Source: Campylobacter insulaenigrae NCTC 12927 (lineage in GTDB: Bacteria; Campylobacterota; Campylobacteria; Campylobacterales; Campylobacteraceae). Taken from it: 64,000 nucleotides of DNA. Position 1 is the stretch's first letter; every line of letters begins with the position of its first letter. Made by a program: the position numbers and the translations under genes. The notes under the pieces are model-generated. The model was not told where the DNA came from, made no database searches, and worked only from the letters and a program-made list of their open reading frames with translations. The DNA lies in NCBI RefSeq assembly GCF_000816185.1, contig NZ_CP007770.1, forward strand, positions 124,001 to 188,000, written 5' to 3'. Shown here in pieces: positions 48,426-56,718 of this stretch.

Positions 48426-48930
48426 ACTTTTAGTTGTAGTAGATTATCAAAACGATTTTATAGATGGTAGCTTAGGATTCAAACAAGCTATTGGAATTAA
48501 AGATAATATAATTTCTCTTTTAAAAAATCATCAAGGGGATATTGTCTTTACTTTTGATACTCACGAACAAAATTACTTATCGACTAAAGAAGGTGAAAAT
48601 ATTCCTGTCTTACATTGTATAAAAAATACTTCTGGTTGGTCGATGCCTCAGGAATTTGATTATTATCTAAAACAATCAAAAAGAATTTTTTATAAAAATT
48701 CTTTTGGTAGCTTAGAATTTGCTAATTTTTTAAAAGATAATTTTTATGATTGTATAGAATTTTGTGGTTTAGTTTCTCACATATGTGTATTTAGTAATAT
48801 TATTTTAGCACAAAGTGCTAGTTGTAATTCTGAAATAATTTTACATAAAGACGCTAGTGCTAGTTTTGATGAAAAATTAGAGCAAAGTTCTTTTGATATT
48901 TTAAGGGCTTACGGTGTGAAAATTGTTTAA
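48418..48930 (+). CDS. isochorismatase-fold hydrolase, nicotinamidase-like
   Basis: A 170-residue cysteine hydrolase: VVVDYQNDFIDGSLG with catalytic Asp and likely metal site, FDTHEQNYL, the lysine near FYKNSFGS, and CGLVSHICVF with the nucleophile Cys. Probably converts nicotinamide to nicotinate in NAD salvage. It overlaps the previous gene by 8 bases and the next by TAATG. Confidence 0.85.
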   Translation: MPKLLVVVDYQNDFIDGSLGFKQAIGIKDNIISLLKNHQGDIVFTFDTHEQNYLSTKEGENIPVLHCIKNTSGWSMPQEFDYYLKQSKRIFYKNSFGSLEFANFLKDNFYDCIEFCGLVSHICVFSNIILAQSASCNSEIILHKDASASFDEKLEQSSFDILRAYGVKIV

Positions 48931-49544
48931 TGCAAGGTTATATTTTACACACTCAGAGTGTAAAAGATGAAGATTTAATCGTCTATATACTCAGTCCTGT
49001 GCAAGTGATTAAATCATTCCGTTTTTATGGAATGAGACATTCAAATATTTTAAGTGGCTATAAGATAGATTTTGAGCTAGAAGAAAATTCAAGATTTTTG
49101 CCACGTTTAAAAGATGTAATGCATATTGGTTTTTCTTGGATTTTAGATAGAGAAAAAATGATTTTTTGGCAAGAATTTATAAAGCTTTTTTATTGGCATT
49201 TAAAAGATGTTGAGAAAATAGACTTATTTTATTATGAGCTTTTAGATGAGTGTGCTAAACGTTTTGAAAAGCAAGATTGTAAAAGAGTTATCGTAGATGC
49301 GTATTTAAAAATTTTAAATTATGAAGGGCGTTTACATGAAGATTTTACATGCTTTGCTTGTGATGAAAGTATAACGCAAAATATTGTATTAGTCAGAGCG
49401 TTTCTTCCAGCACATATAAAATGTATTTTTGGGTGTAAGTTTACATGTGAAGAAATCTATGATTTTTATAAAAGAAAGAATTCATCGCATTTAAGCGATG
49501 AAAGTATTGATAAATTATATAAAATTATCAAAGAGGGATTTTAA
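48930..49544 (+). CDS. recO: recombination mediator RecO (epsilonproteobacterial type)
   Basis: A 204-residue protein. N-terminal OB fold (MQGYILHTQSVKDEDLIVYIL), helical middle, and a four-cysteine zinc-finger-like group (CFAC ... CIFGCKFTC). RecO loads RecA on SSB-covered DNA with RecR. It is diverged and shorter than the E. coli protein, and it sits where Cj0120 does. Its 3' end overlaps the convergent gene by 17 bases. Confidence 0.8.
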   Translation: MQGYILHTQSVKDEDLIVYILSPVQVIKSFRFYGMRHSNILSGYKIDFELEENSRFLPRLKDVMHIGFSWILDREKMIFWQEFIKLFYWHLKDVEKIDLFYYELLDECAKRFEKQDCKRVIVDAYLKILNYEGRLHEDFTCFACDESITQNIVLVRAFLPAHIKCIFGCKFTCEEIYDFYKRKNSSHLSDESIDKLYKIIKEGF

Positions 49545-49851
49545 GAGTAATATCATACATCATGATAGCTTCTTGTCTTAATTTCGCGATAATCTTGAAA
49601 TTATTATTATGTGTGGTGTTTTTTAAGAGATTTTCTTTGGTATTTTCGATATTTTTTAATAATGTATTTAATTGTATTTGAGAATTTTTAATACAAGAAT
49701 GGATACATTTTGGCTTTTGACTTTGCAAAATTTGTTCAAAATTTAAAGTTTGATTACTAAGTTTTGAAGCATGTGCAGCAAAATTGTTGGCACTAGTTCT
49801 AATGCTACCTATTGTTTTGTGAATTCCCTTTGAATTAATATGAGCTCCCAT
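49528..49851 (-). CDS. small helical protein with sigma54-type promoter
   Basis: A 107-residue protein starting MGAHINSKGIHKTIGSIRTSANNFAAHA, a pattern of small, alternately polar residues that recalls the N-termini of flagellar axial proteins, then a coiled-coil-like region. No signal peptide. AAGGAAAG precedes the ATG, and a GG-N10-GC promoter lies about 50 bases upstream. It matches the place of Cj0122, a hypothetical gene. No function is known; membership of the flagellar regulon is my inference from the promoter. Confidence 0.68.
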   Translation of the reverse strand: MGAHINSKGIHKTIGSIRTSANNFAAHASKLSNQTLNFEQILQSQKPKCIHSCIKNSQIQLNTLLKNIENTKENLLKNTTHNNNFKIIAKLRQEAIMMYDITLKIPL

Positions 49852-49903
49852 TTAACTTTCCTTGTTTATGGTATCTCTTCATATATTGCTTATAAAATAA
49901 TAA

Positions 49904-49918
49904 GCAAAAATTATTCCT
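49904..49918 (-). promoter_or_regulatory. predicted sigma54 promoter inside the end of dusB
   Basis: On the minus strand GGAATAATTTTTGC has GG at 49917-49916 and GC at 49905-49904, exactly 10 bases apart, followed by TT, closely like the flaB promoter (GGAATAGATATTGC). The GG lies in the last sense codon region (AAG GAA TAA) of dusB. Confidence 0.7.
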
Positions 49919-50837
49919 TATTAAAAAAATCTTCTATATATTTTTTCATTTCCTTAGCATTATTTATGCGATTAACTTGGTCTCTAAAATTTGAAGCATC
50001 ATCATATCCTTTAGAATATTCATGCAAGTGCTTTCTAAAAATACTTACCCCTTGTTCTTTGTAATGTTTTAACATTTCGTCAAAATGGGTAAAAATGATT
50101 TTATTTTTTGTTTGTTTGTCTATTTTTTTATTTTGTTTGATTTCATAAAAAATCCAAGGATTTCCTATGCTTGCTCTACCTATCATCAAAGCATCACAAT
50201 TTGTTTTATCGAAAACTTCTTTTGCATTTATCGCGCTGATATCTCCATTAGCTATCAAAGGAATTTGGATACTTTTTTTAGCTAAAGCTATGGCTTCATA
50301 GTCTGAATTTCCACTATACATTTGTTTTCTTGTACGTCCATGCATACTGATAAAATCTACTCCAGCATTTTCACAAGCTTTTGCGATTTCAATTGGATCT
50401 TTTTTGTCGTATCCAATTCTAACTTTTACACTTGTAATTCTTTTTTTGCTTGTTTTTTTGATAAGTTCTAAAATTCTTTGCAGTTTATCAAGTTCTAATA
50501 AAAGAGCACTTCCAGCACTTTGCTTAATAACTTTATTGACGGGACATCCACAGTTAAAATCAATTCCATCTATAAAGTCAAATTTGTTTAAAATTTCAAC
50601 TGCTTTTTTTATAATTTCCTCATCAGATCCAGCAATTTGCACTATATAAGGATTTTCAAGTTCAGCTTTTTCAAGCATTTTTAAAGTTTTTTCACTTTCA
50701 TAAACTAAAGCATTAGAGCTTATCATTTCGCTAATAGTAACATCAGCACCAAATTGTTTAACTAAATTTCTCAAAGGCAGATCAGAAAATCCAGCCATAG
50801 GTGCTAAAAATAAAGGTTTTTTACTAAAATCAATCAT
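49911..50837 (-). CDS. dusB: tRNA-dihydrouridine synthase
   Basis: A 308-residue flavoenzyme that reduces uridines in tRNA D-loops. FMN-binding TIM barrel with LAPMAGFSDLPLRN, the catalytic cysteine in DFNCGCPVNK, SVKVRIGY, MHGRTRKQMYSG and IANGDI. DusB is the likely subclass (Cj0123c position), but subclass cannot be proven by eye. Overlaps the upstream gene by four bases. Confidence 0.92.
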   Translation of the reverse strand: MIDFSKKPLFLAPMAGFSDLPLRNLVKQFGADVTISEMISSNALVYESEKTLKMLEKAELENPYIVQIAGSDEEIIKKAVEILNKFDFIDGIDFNCGCPVNKVIKQSAGSALLLELDKLQRILELIKKTSKKRITSVKVRIGYDKKDPIEIAKACENAGVDFISMHGRTRKQMYSGNSDYEAIALAKKSIQIPLIANGDISAINAKEVFDKTNCDALMIGRASIGNPWIFYEIKQNKKIDKQTKNKIIFTHFDEMLKHYKEQGVSIFRKHLHEYSKGYDDASNFRDQVNRINNAKEMKKYIEDFFNKE

Positions 50838-51817
50838 TGGATCAGCACATCTAAGTTAAATTTTTTGCCATGTTCTTTTAAAAATAATACAAGTTGGAAA
50901 TCTTTAAATTCTTGTTGGTTGTTTCCTAGCTGATTTAGTAATTCATCAAACATTCCAAATTCAGCAAGTGTATAATAATAAGCTCTTTTAACTTTTATAT
51001 TATTATCTTGTAGTTTTTTGAATAAAGCTATGAGATTTTGAGGTTCTATTTTTTTACTAAGCATTTTAGCAATTTGCAAAAATATTGTTTCATCAAAATC
51101 ATTCATACTAAGTAATACTTCTATTTCAGAGAGAGAAAGTTCTAAATTTTGCATTTCATAGCGTTTAAATAAAGATAAAATATCTTCTTGAGATTTTTTT
51201 ATTTTAAGATTTTTTATTTTTTCGTACGATGAATTTTGTAAAATTTCTTTATAAGCAAATAATTCTAAATCATTATTTAAATCTTTTTTATTTTTAATCA
51301 ATGAATAGGCATAATCATTATCTTGAATACAATGATTTTTTTCATTCAATATAGTGATTTCATTTTCAAAATCTAATTTATATTTTTTAAGGTCTACAAA
51401 ATTTCCTTCATTAACATCTTGTAAAATATCTAATATATGATCTATTTTTTCATTTTGCGTTTTTTCTTTAAATACCAAAGAATGAGTAAGTTTTTCTATA
51501 TCTTGGAATTCTTGAGTTTTAAATTTGATTTTAGTCCTTTTTTTTAATAATAAATTCTCAATTAAATTTTCATAATTTTTACTATCTTTAATAAGATTTT
51601 TAAATTGTAAATGCTTTAAAAAACCGTAAAAACTCATATGCAAAAGTGCTAATAACATTAAAATAAAAGCAGGAAGAATAATCCACAAACTAATAGGAAG
51701 ATTTAAACTAAATGTAAAAATATTGAAAATGTAGTTTCCTAATTCTAGGTTATAGACCAAAGCTGCAATAATCAAAAGATAAATTAAACTTGCAAAGAAA
51801 AATAATCTTATTTTCAT
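50834..51817 (-). CDS. conserved membrane-anchored protein
   Basis: A 327-residue protein with two N-terminal membrane helices (about 4-22 and 45-65), followed by a long charged cytoplasmic region of helices that could be TPR- or HEAT-like. Sits between dusB and dksA with four-base overlaps on both sides, in the Cj0124c position. I do not recognise a function. Confidence 0.65.
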   Translation of the reverse strand: MKIRLFFFASLIYLLIIAALVYNLELGNYIFNIFTFSLNLPISLWIILPAFILMLLALLHMSFYGFLKHLQFKNLIKDSKNYENLIENLLLKKRTKIKFKTQEFQDIEKLTHSLVFKEKTQNEKIDHILDILQDVNEGNFVDLKKYKLDFENEITILNEKNHCIQDNDYAYSLIKNKKDLNNDLELFAYKEILQNSSYEKIKNLKIKKSQEDILSLFKRYEMQNLELSLSEIEVLLSMNDFDETIFLQIAKMLSKKIEPQNLIALFKKLQDNNIKVKRAYYYTLAEFGMFDELLNQLGNNQQEFKDFQLVLFLKEHGKKFNLDVLIQ

Positions 51818-52170
51818 ATTTCTTTCCTTTTCTCTAAATTTTTACGACAATTAATACAATATTTTGCGTGAGGTTTGATTTTTAATCTTTCTAAGTGAAT
51901 TATTTCCTCGCAATATTCACAAATTCCATAGGTATTATTTTTTATTTTGTTTAATGAAATTTTAATTTCATCTAATTCTTTTTTTAAATTTTCATTTATT
52001 TTAAAATCAATATGTGAACTATTGGAAATTTGTTGCATGTCTACTTCATCTCGCGGTTCGCTATTGTGAAGATTGCAAATATTTGCTGTGTTACCTTGAA
52101 GTTCTTGTAAAATTTCTTTTTGTCTTGTTTCTAAAATATATTGAAAATCTTTTAAGTTGAATTCTTGCAT
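51814..52170 (-). CDS. dksA: DksA/TraR-type zinc-finger regulator
   Basis: A 118-residue regulator that binds the RNA polymerase secondary channel with ppGpp. N-terminal coiled coil (ILETRQKEILQELQ), the acidic DEVDM tip, and the C4 zinc finger CEYC ... CINC near the C-terminus. Shorter than the E. coli protein. In C. jejuni the DksA-like protein (Cj0125c) affects stringent control of rRNA. It lies 8 bases after rlmH. Confidence 0.9.
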   Translation of the reverse strand: MQEFNLKDFQYILETRQKEILQELQGNTANICNLHNSEPRDEVDMQQISNSSHIDFKINENLKKELDEIKISLNKIKNNTYGICEYCEEIIHLERLKIKPHAKYCINCRKNLEKRKEI

Positions 52171-52178
52171 AGATATTC

Positions 52179-52634
52179 CTATTTGTGATATGGATGATTG
52201 GTATTAATACAAAATGCACGATAAATTTGTTCTAAAAGCATTGTTTTTGCAAATTTATGAGCCATTGTCATTTTACTAAGCGCAATACTTTGTTGCATTT
52301 GATCTATAAAATTTTTGTCAAAACCATATGCACCACCGATAAAAAAAGAGATTTCATTTTTATCTTGTAAAAATGATGCAAATTCAATACTTGTAAACTC
52401 CTGACCTCTTTCGTCTAAAGCGACACAAAAACCTTTTTTGTAAGGAAGCAATGCTTGGGTGTAGGCTTTTTTTGCTTCATTTGTATTAATATTTTGTGCA
52501 TTTGCTATTTTTTTATTAAAAATACTTATATCATTAAAATTAGCAAATTTTTTTATTAACTTACAATAGTATTCATCAAGCTTTGAGAATTCATCGTTAT
52601 TATTTTTTTGAATACTAATAAGATTAATTTGCAT
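52179..52634 (-). CDS. rlmH: 23S rRNA pseudouridine 1915 N3-methyltransferase
   Basis: A 151-residue SPOUT methyltransferase. SAM-binding knot motifs [23 protein letters not shown] and the C-terminal [18 protein letters not shown] signature of RlmH. Placed between dksA and accD. Confidence 0.93.
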   Translation of the reverse strand: MQINLISIQKNNNDEFSKLDEYYCKLIKKFANFNDISIFNKKIANAQNINTNEAKKAYTQALLPYKKGFCVALDERGQEFTSIEFASFLQDKNEISFFIGGAYGFDKNFIDQMQQSIALSKMTMAHKFAKTMLLEQIYRAFCINTNHPYHK

Positions 52635-52637
52635 CGT

Positions 52638-53480
52638 TTAATTTTTAGAAAAAAATCTTAAAAAATCTGCAATAAATTTCTTATGATCGTTTCTTTCTAC
52701 AATAGCATCAATTAGACCATGTTCTAATAAAAATTCAGCCCTTTGAAAGCCTTCAGGTAGATCAGCTCCTATGGTTTGCTTTATAACTCTTGCTCCAGCA
52801 AAACCTACCAAAGCACCAGGTTCGGCTATAATGATATCTCCAAGCCATGCAAAAGAAGCACTAACTCCACCCATAGTAGGATCAGTAAGAACCGAAATAT
52901 AAGGCAATTTTTCTTCTGCTAAAAGCTTTAATGCAGCACTTGTTTTACTCATTTGCATTAAAGAATAAGTGCTTTCTTGCATTCTAGCTCCACCAGAAGC
53001 ACTTATAATAACAACAGGATTTTTTTTCTCTATGGCTCTTTCTATGGCTCTTAAAATTTTTTCACCTTCAACAGATCCTAGACTCCCTCCCATAAAAGAA
53101 AAATCAAATACAACAAGTTGAGTGTCAATTCCATCGATTTTACATTCACCGCTTATAATAGCACTATTTTTACCTGTTTTTTCTTCATTTTCAGCTAATC
53201 GTTTTTTATAAGATTTGCTATCTACAAATTTTAACGGATCTACAGCGTGCAAATCTTTATCCATTTCTATAAAAGTACCCTCATCACAAAGCAAATCTAT
53301 ACGTTTAAGCGGAGAAAGTCTCATATGAAAATTACATTTAGGACAAACATTATAAGAAGTTTCTATTTCTTTATAATACATTAAGGCATGGCAGGAGTTG
53401 CACTTTATCCAGTGGTTAGGTGCTTCATTTGGAGCTGCCTGCTTACGTCTTATGCTAGAAAAAATATCTAAAAAATTCAT
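52638..53480 (-). CDS. accD: acetyl-CoA carboxylase carboxyltransferase subunit beta
   Basis: A 280-residue subunit that helps make malonyl-CoA. N-terminal zinc ribbon (CNSC ... CPKC, residues 28-50), then the crotonase-like domain with SGGARMQESTYSLMQM and DPTMGGVSASFA. Three bases before rlmH. In C. jejuni a suhB-like gene (Cj0128c) lies between accD and bamA; here they are 37 bases apart. Confidence 0.96.
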   Translation of the reverse strand: MNFLDIFSSIRRKQAAPNEAPNHWIKCNSCHALMYYKEIETSYNVCPKCNFHMRLSPLKRIDLLCDEGTFIEMDKDLHAVDPLKFVDSKSYKKRLAENEEKTGKNSAIISGECKIDGIDTQLVVFDFSFMGGSLGSVEGEKILRAIERAIEKKNPVVIISASGGARMQESTYSLMQMSKTSAALKLLAEEKLPYISVLTDPTMGGVSASFAWLGDIIIAEPGALVGFAGARVIKQTIGADLPEGFQRAEFLLEHGLIDAIVERNDHKKFIADFLRFFSKN

Positions 53481-53517
53481 TATCTCTACCTAAAATAAAA
53501 TTTCACAATTATAACAA

Positions 53518-55734
53518 TTAAAATCTTGCACCAAGCATAAATTCAAATTTACTTAAATCATCACTAGGTTTTGTATTAAATGGTTTGGCAAAAACTAAAT
53601 TTAGAGCCCCTAAAGGAGTTATCCATTCAAAACCAAGACCAGTGCTCCATCTTTGAATTTGAGTGAGCGAATGTTCTCCTATTGTGCCATAGTCAACAAA
53701 TACACTTCCTCTAAGTTTAATTCTATCAAATATTGGGAAGCTAAGTTCTGCAGAATTTGCAAACGCTACAGTCCCTCCTGTTTCATCCCCCCATTCGTTT
53801 TTAGGACTTACGCTTCTTCTATCAAAACCTCTAATAGTCCCTATACCACCAAGATATACTCTTTCATTAATAGGTAAATATCCTTGATCCCATACTTTAT
53901 AAAAACTTGCTTTGTAGCGATAAATTAAATCCCAACCAATATAATCTTCTAATCCCCTGTAATAATTGAATTTTGTGGTGGAATTAATAAATTGTTGATC
54001 TCCTCCAATTCCTGCATATTCTAAGGCAGTAGAGGCTATAATTCCTGAACGTGGAAGGTAATAATCATCTGTATTGTTAAACACTATAGATGGAGTAAGA
54101 GAGCTTTTATAAGATTTACCTAATTTATAACCTTGTTTAATCAACCTGTCGCTTAATTTATAAATGTCACTTTGCTCAAGATTATAAGATAAATCTACAT
54201 TAGTATATCTTCCTAAAGATCTACCTAAGCTAATTTCAAAACCATAATTTCTTTCATCATAGCTATTCCATTCGAATCGATCTGAATATAAAGATCCTCC
54301 AAGTGAATAATCACTATCATTTAATCTAGGATTTTTCAAAGAAACTCTTCCTGATAAGGTATCATCTCCTTTATCAATATTTACACTACCTTTCATACCA
54401 GAACCTAGAATATTTGCATCTGAAAGTGAAGCACTAAGTAAAATTCCATCACTAGTGCCATAACCTATGCCACCTGAAATAGCACCAGTTGATGCTTCTT
54501 TAACTTCAACTATTAAATCAACATGTGTATCATCAATTCTTTGCTCTTTAATATCAACATTATCAAAATATGCTGTTCTTCTTAGTGCGTTTTTTGAATC
54601 AATCAAGTCTGTTCTATTATAAAGATTTCCCTCGGTCAAATAAAGTTCTCTACGTATTACCCTATCAACAGTTTTGGTATTACCTGAAATTTCAACATTT
54701 CTTACATACACTTTTTCATTTGGAATTACTTTAAAAAGTATAACAGCTTTGTGATTTTCTTTATCTTTTTGTATATCAGGAATCACTTGAACAAAAGCAT
54801 AACCTAAATCAGCAGTTTTTGTTTCTATTGTTTTGATATCTTTTCTTAATTTTTCTATATTGACCTTTTTTCCTATGGTGAGTTCAAGATCGTGAGCTAG
54901 TTCGTTATTTTCTTCATCGCTAAATATAGGATTAAAAATTTTAATATCTTTTACTTTATAAATTTCACCTTCATTTATGAAATAAGTTAAATCAGCTTGA
55001 TAGGTATCTGTATAAGTTTTTAAAAATGCTGAGGAAACACTAACATCTAAATAACCTTCTTTTAGATATACATCAGAAATTCTTGAACTATCATTTTCTA
55101 AATCAAAAATTTTAAGTTTACCATCATTAAATCCCCACATCCAACCAAAAGGCTCCTTTTGTTTATTAGCTATTGCTGGTTCTATGTCAGAATAATCTAA
55201 TTTCTTAGCACCACTAAGGTAAACATTTTCTATAATGATATTTTCACCGCGATTAACTATAAAGGTTATTTTTAAAGCATTAGAATTACTTAATTTTTCG
55301 TTTTTGACTTCAACTACTGTGTCATAAAAGCCTTTAGCTTGATAAAAAAGTTTTATCTTTTCTATAGACTCTTTAATGGAATTTTCATCATATAAAAGTC
55401 CAGGTCTTAAACCTACAAGTGCTTCCATTTGTTTTCTATCATTACTTGCAATACCTTGAATATCTATCTTTCCAATAGATGGCTTTTCTACCACTTTAAA
55501 TAGGATTATTCCATTTTTTTCTTCTACTAATATATCTTTAAAATAATTTCTACTGAAAAGATTTTTAATTGCTGTATTGATATTTTCAACATCAATTTTC
55601 TGTCCAATTTTTAATTTAGAAATTTCTATAGCACTTTCTTTAGAAAGTTGAGATAAGCCTTCAAATTTGATTTCTTTGATTGTTGATGCACAAAGTGAAC
55701 TTGATAACGCAAAAAATATAATCCATCGTTTCAT
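53518..55734 (-). CDS. bamA: outer membrane assembly factor BamA (Omp85)
   Basis: A 738-residue outer membrane protein: signal peptide (IIFFALSSSLCA), five POTRA domains (about 20-420, e.g. VRNVEISGNTKTVDRVIRRELYL in the last), and a 16-strand barrel with the conserved GIGTIRGFDRRS (VRGF-type lid lock) and C-terminal Phe (GARF). It inserts beta-barrel proteins. A run of six G on the coding strand (53786-53792 region) is in frame. Confidence 0.95.
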   Translation of the reverse strand: MKRWIIFFALSSSLCASTIKEIKFEGLSQLSKESAIEISKLKIGQKIDVENINTAIKNLFSRNYFKDILVEEKNGIILFKVVEKPSIGKIDIQGIASNDRKQMEALVGLRPGLLYDENSIKESIEKIKLFYQAKGFYDTVVEVKNEKLSNSNALKITFIVNRGENIIIENVYLSGAKKLDYSDIEPAIANKQKEPFGWMWGFNDGKLKIFDLENDSSRISDVYLKEGYLDVSVSSAFLKTYTDTYQADLTYFINEGEIYKVKDIKIFNPIFSDEENNELAHDLELTIGKKVNIEKLRKDIKTIETKTADLGYAFVQVIPDIQKDKENHKAVILFKVIPNEKVYVRNVEISGNTKTVDRVIRRELYLTEGNLYNRTDLIDSKNALRRTAYFDNVDIKEQRIDDTHVDLIVEVKEASTGAISGGIGYGTSDGILLSASLSDANILGSGMKGSVNIDKGDDTLSGRVSLKNPRLNDSDYSLGGSLYSDRFEWNSYDERNYGFEISLGRSLGRYTNVDLSYNLEQSDIYKLSDRLIKQGYKLGKSYKSSLTPSIVFNNTDDYYLPRSGIIASTALEYAGIGGDQQFINSTTKFNYYRGLEDYIGWDLIYRYKASFYKVWDQGYLPINERVYLGGIGTIRGFDRRSVSPKNEWGDETGGTVAFANSAELSFPIFDRIKLRGSVFVDYGTIGEHSLTQIQRWSTGLGFEWITPLGALNLVFAKPFNTKPSDDLSKFEFMLGARF

Positions 55735-55767
55735 TAAATTTACCTAAAAATTTGATACAAAAATCGT

Positions 55768-55773
55768 TATAAT
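55768..55773 (+). promoter_or_regulatory. predicted -10 box upstream of tyrA
   Basis: TATAAT, 39 bases before the tyrA start in the region divergent from bamA. Confidence 0.45.
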
Positions 55774-55812
55774 ACCAAAATATTTTTAATCAATAGTTTT
55801 GAAGGCAAAAAT

Positions 55813-56640
55813 ATGGACGTAGGTATAGTTGGACTTGGTTTAATGGGCGGTTCTTTAGGTCTTAGTTTAAGAGAAAACAAAATGATTGATATGGTATATG
55901 GATACGATATCAATAAAGATTTTGAAAAAATAGCAGCAGAAAAAAAATTGGTAGATAAGATAGTAAACTTTGAACAAATTAAACGTTGCGATGTGATTGT
56001 TTTAGCTGTACCTGTAAATGCAATTATTGAAATTTTAAAAGATTTAGAAGATACTTCGCAAGATTGTACTATTATCGAGCTTGGAAGTACAAAAGAAGAA
56101 ATTAGTAAACACTTAACTTCTAAATTAAAACAACATTTTATAGCAGCTCATCCTATGGCTGGAACTGAAAATAGTGGACCAAATGCAGCAATTAGAGATT
56201 TATATAAAAATGCAGTTTGTATACTTTGTGATACTCAAAATGCTGCTCATTTGCATCAAAAACGGGCCATAGAGATTTTTTCTGATTTAGGTATGAAAAT
56301 TATTTTTATGGATAGTCTATCTCATGATCATCATACAGCTATTATTTCGCACTTGCCTCACGTTATAAGTTTTTCTTTGGCAAATTTTGTCATGAAAGAA
56401 GAAAATAAAAAAAATATAACTCATCTTGGAGGTCCTTCTTTTAAAGATATGTGTAGAATAGCTAAATCTAATCCAAAAATGTGGAGTGGTATTTTTCAGC
56501 AAAATAAACAAAATTTGTTAAATTCCATAGAAATGTTTCAAAAAGAGTTACAAGAATGTAAGAAAATGATAGAAAAAAGTGATGTCAATGAGCTTGAAGC
56601 TTGGATAAAAGATGCAAATAAATTAAGAGAAATTTTATAA
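55813..56640 (+). CDS. tyrA: prephenate dehydrogenase
   Basis: A 275-residue NAD(P)-dependent enzyme of tyrosine synthesis. Rossmann motif VGIVGLGLMGGSLGLSL at the N-terminus; HPMAGTENSGP and SHDHHTAIISHLPHVISF in the prephenate site. Single-domain form without chorismate mutase. Divergent from bamA. Confidence 0.95.
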   Translation: MDVGIVGLGLMGGSLGLSLRENKMIDMVYGYDINKDFEKIAAEKKLVDKIVNFEQIKRCDVIVLAVPVNAIIEILKDLEDTSQDCTIIELGSTKEEISKHLTSKLKQHFIAAHPMAGTENSGPNAAIRDLYKNAVCILCDTQNAAHLHQKRAIEIFSDLGMKIIFMDSLSHDHHTAIISHLPHVISFSLANFVMKEENKKNITHLGGPSFKDMCRIAKSNPKMWSGIFQQNKQNLLNSIEMFQKELQECKKMIEKSDVNELEAWIKDANKLREIL

Positions 56641-56718
56641 TTTTATTTAGTTAATTTACTCTTAATTTGCTATAGAATCATATTATTAATATAAAAATTA
56701 TGAATTTTGAAGGTTAAG

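Noticed and set aside
53786-53792. Run of six C (plus strand) in bamA as a second phase-variation tract
   Set aside because: Six G/C residues is below the length that slips often in Campylobacter, and switching off an essential gene is unlikely.
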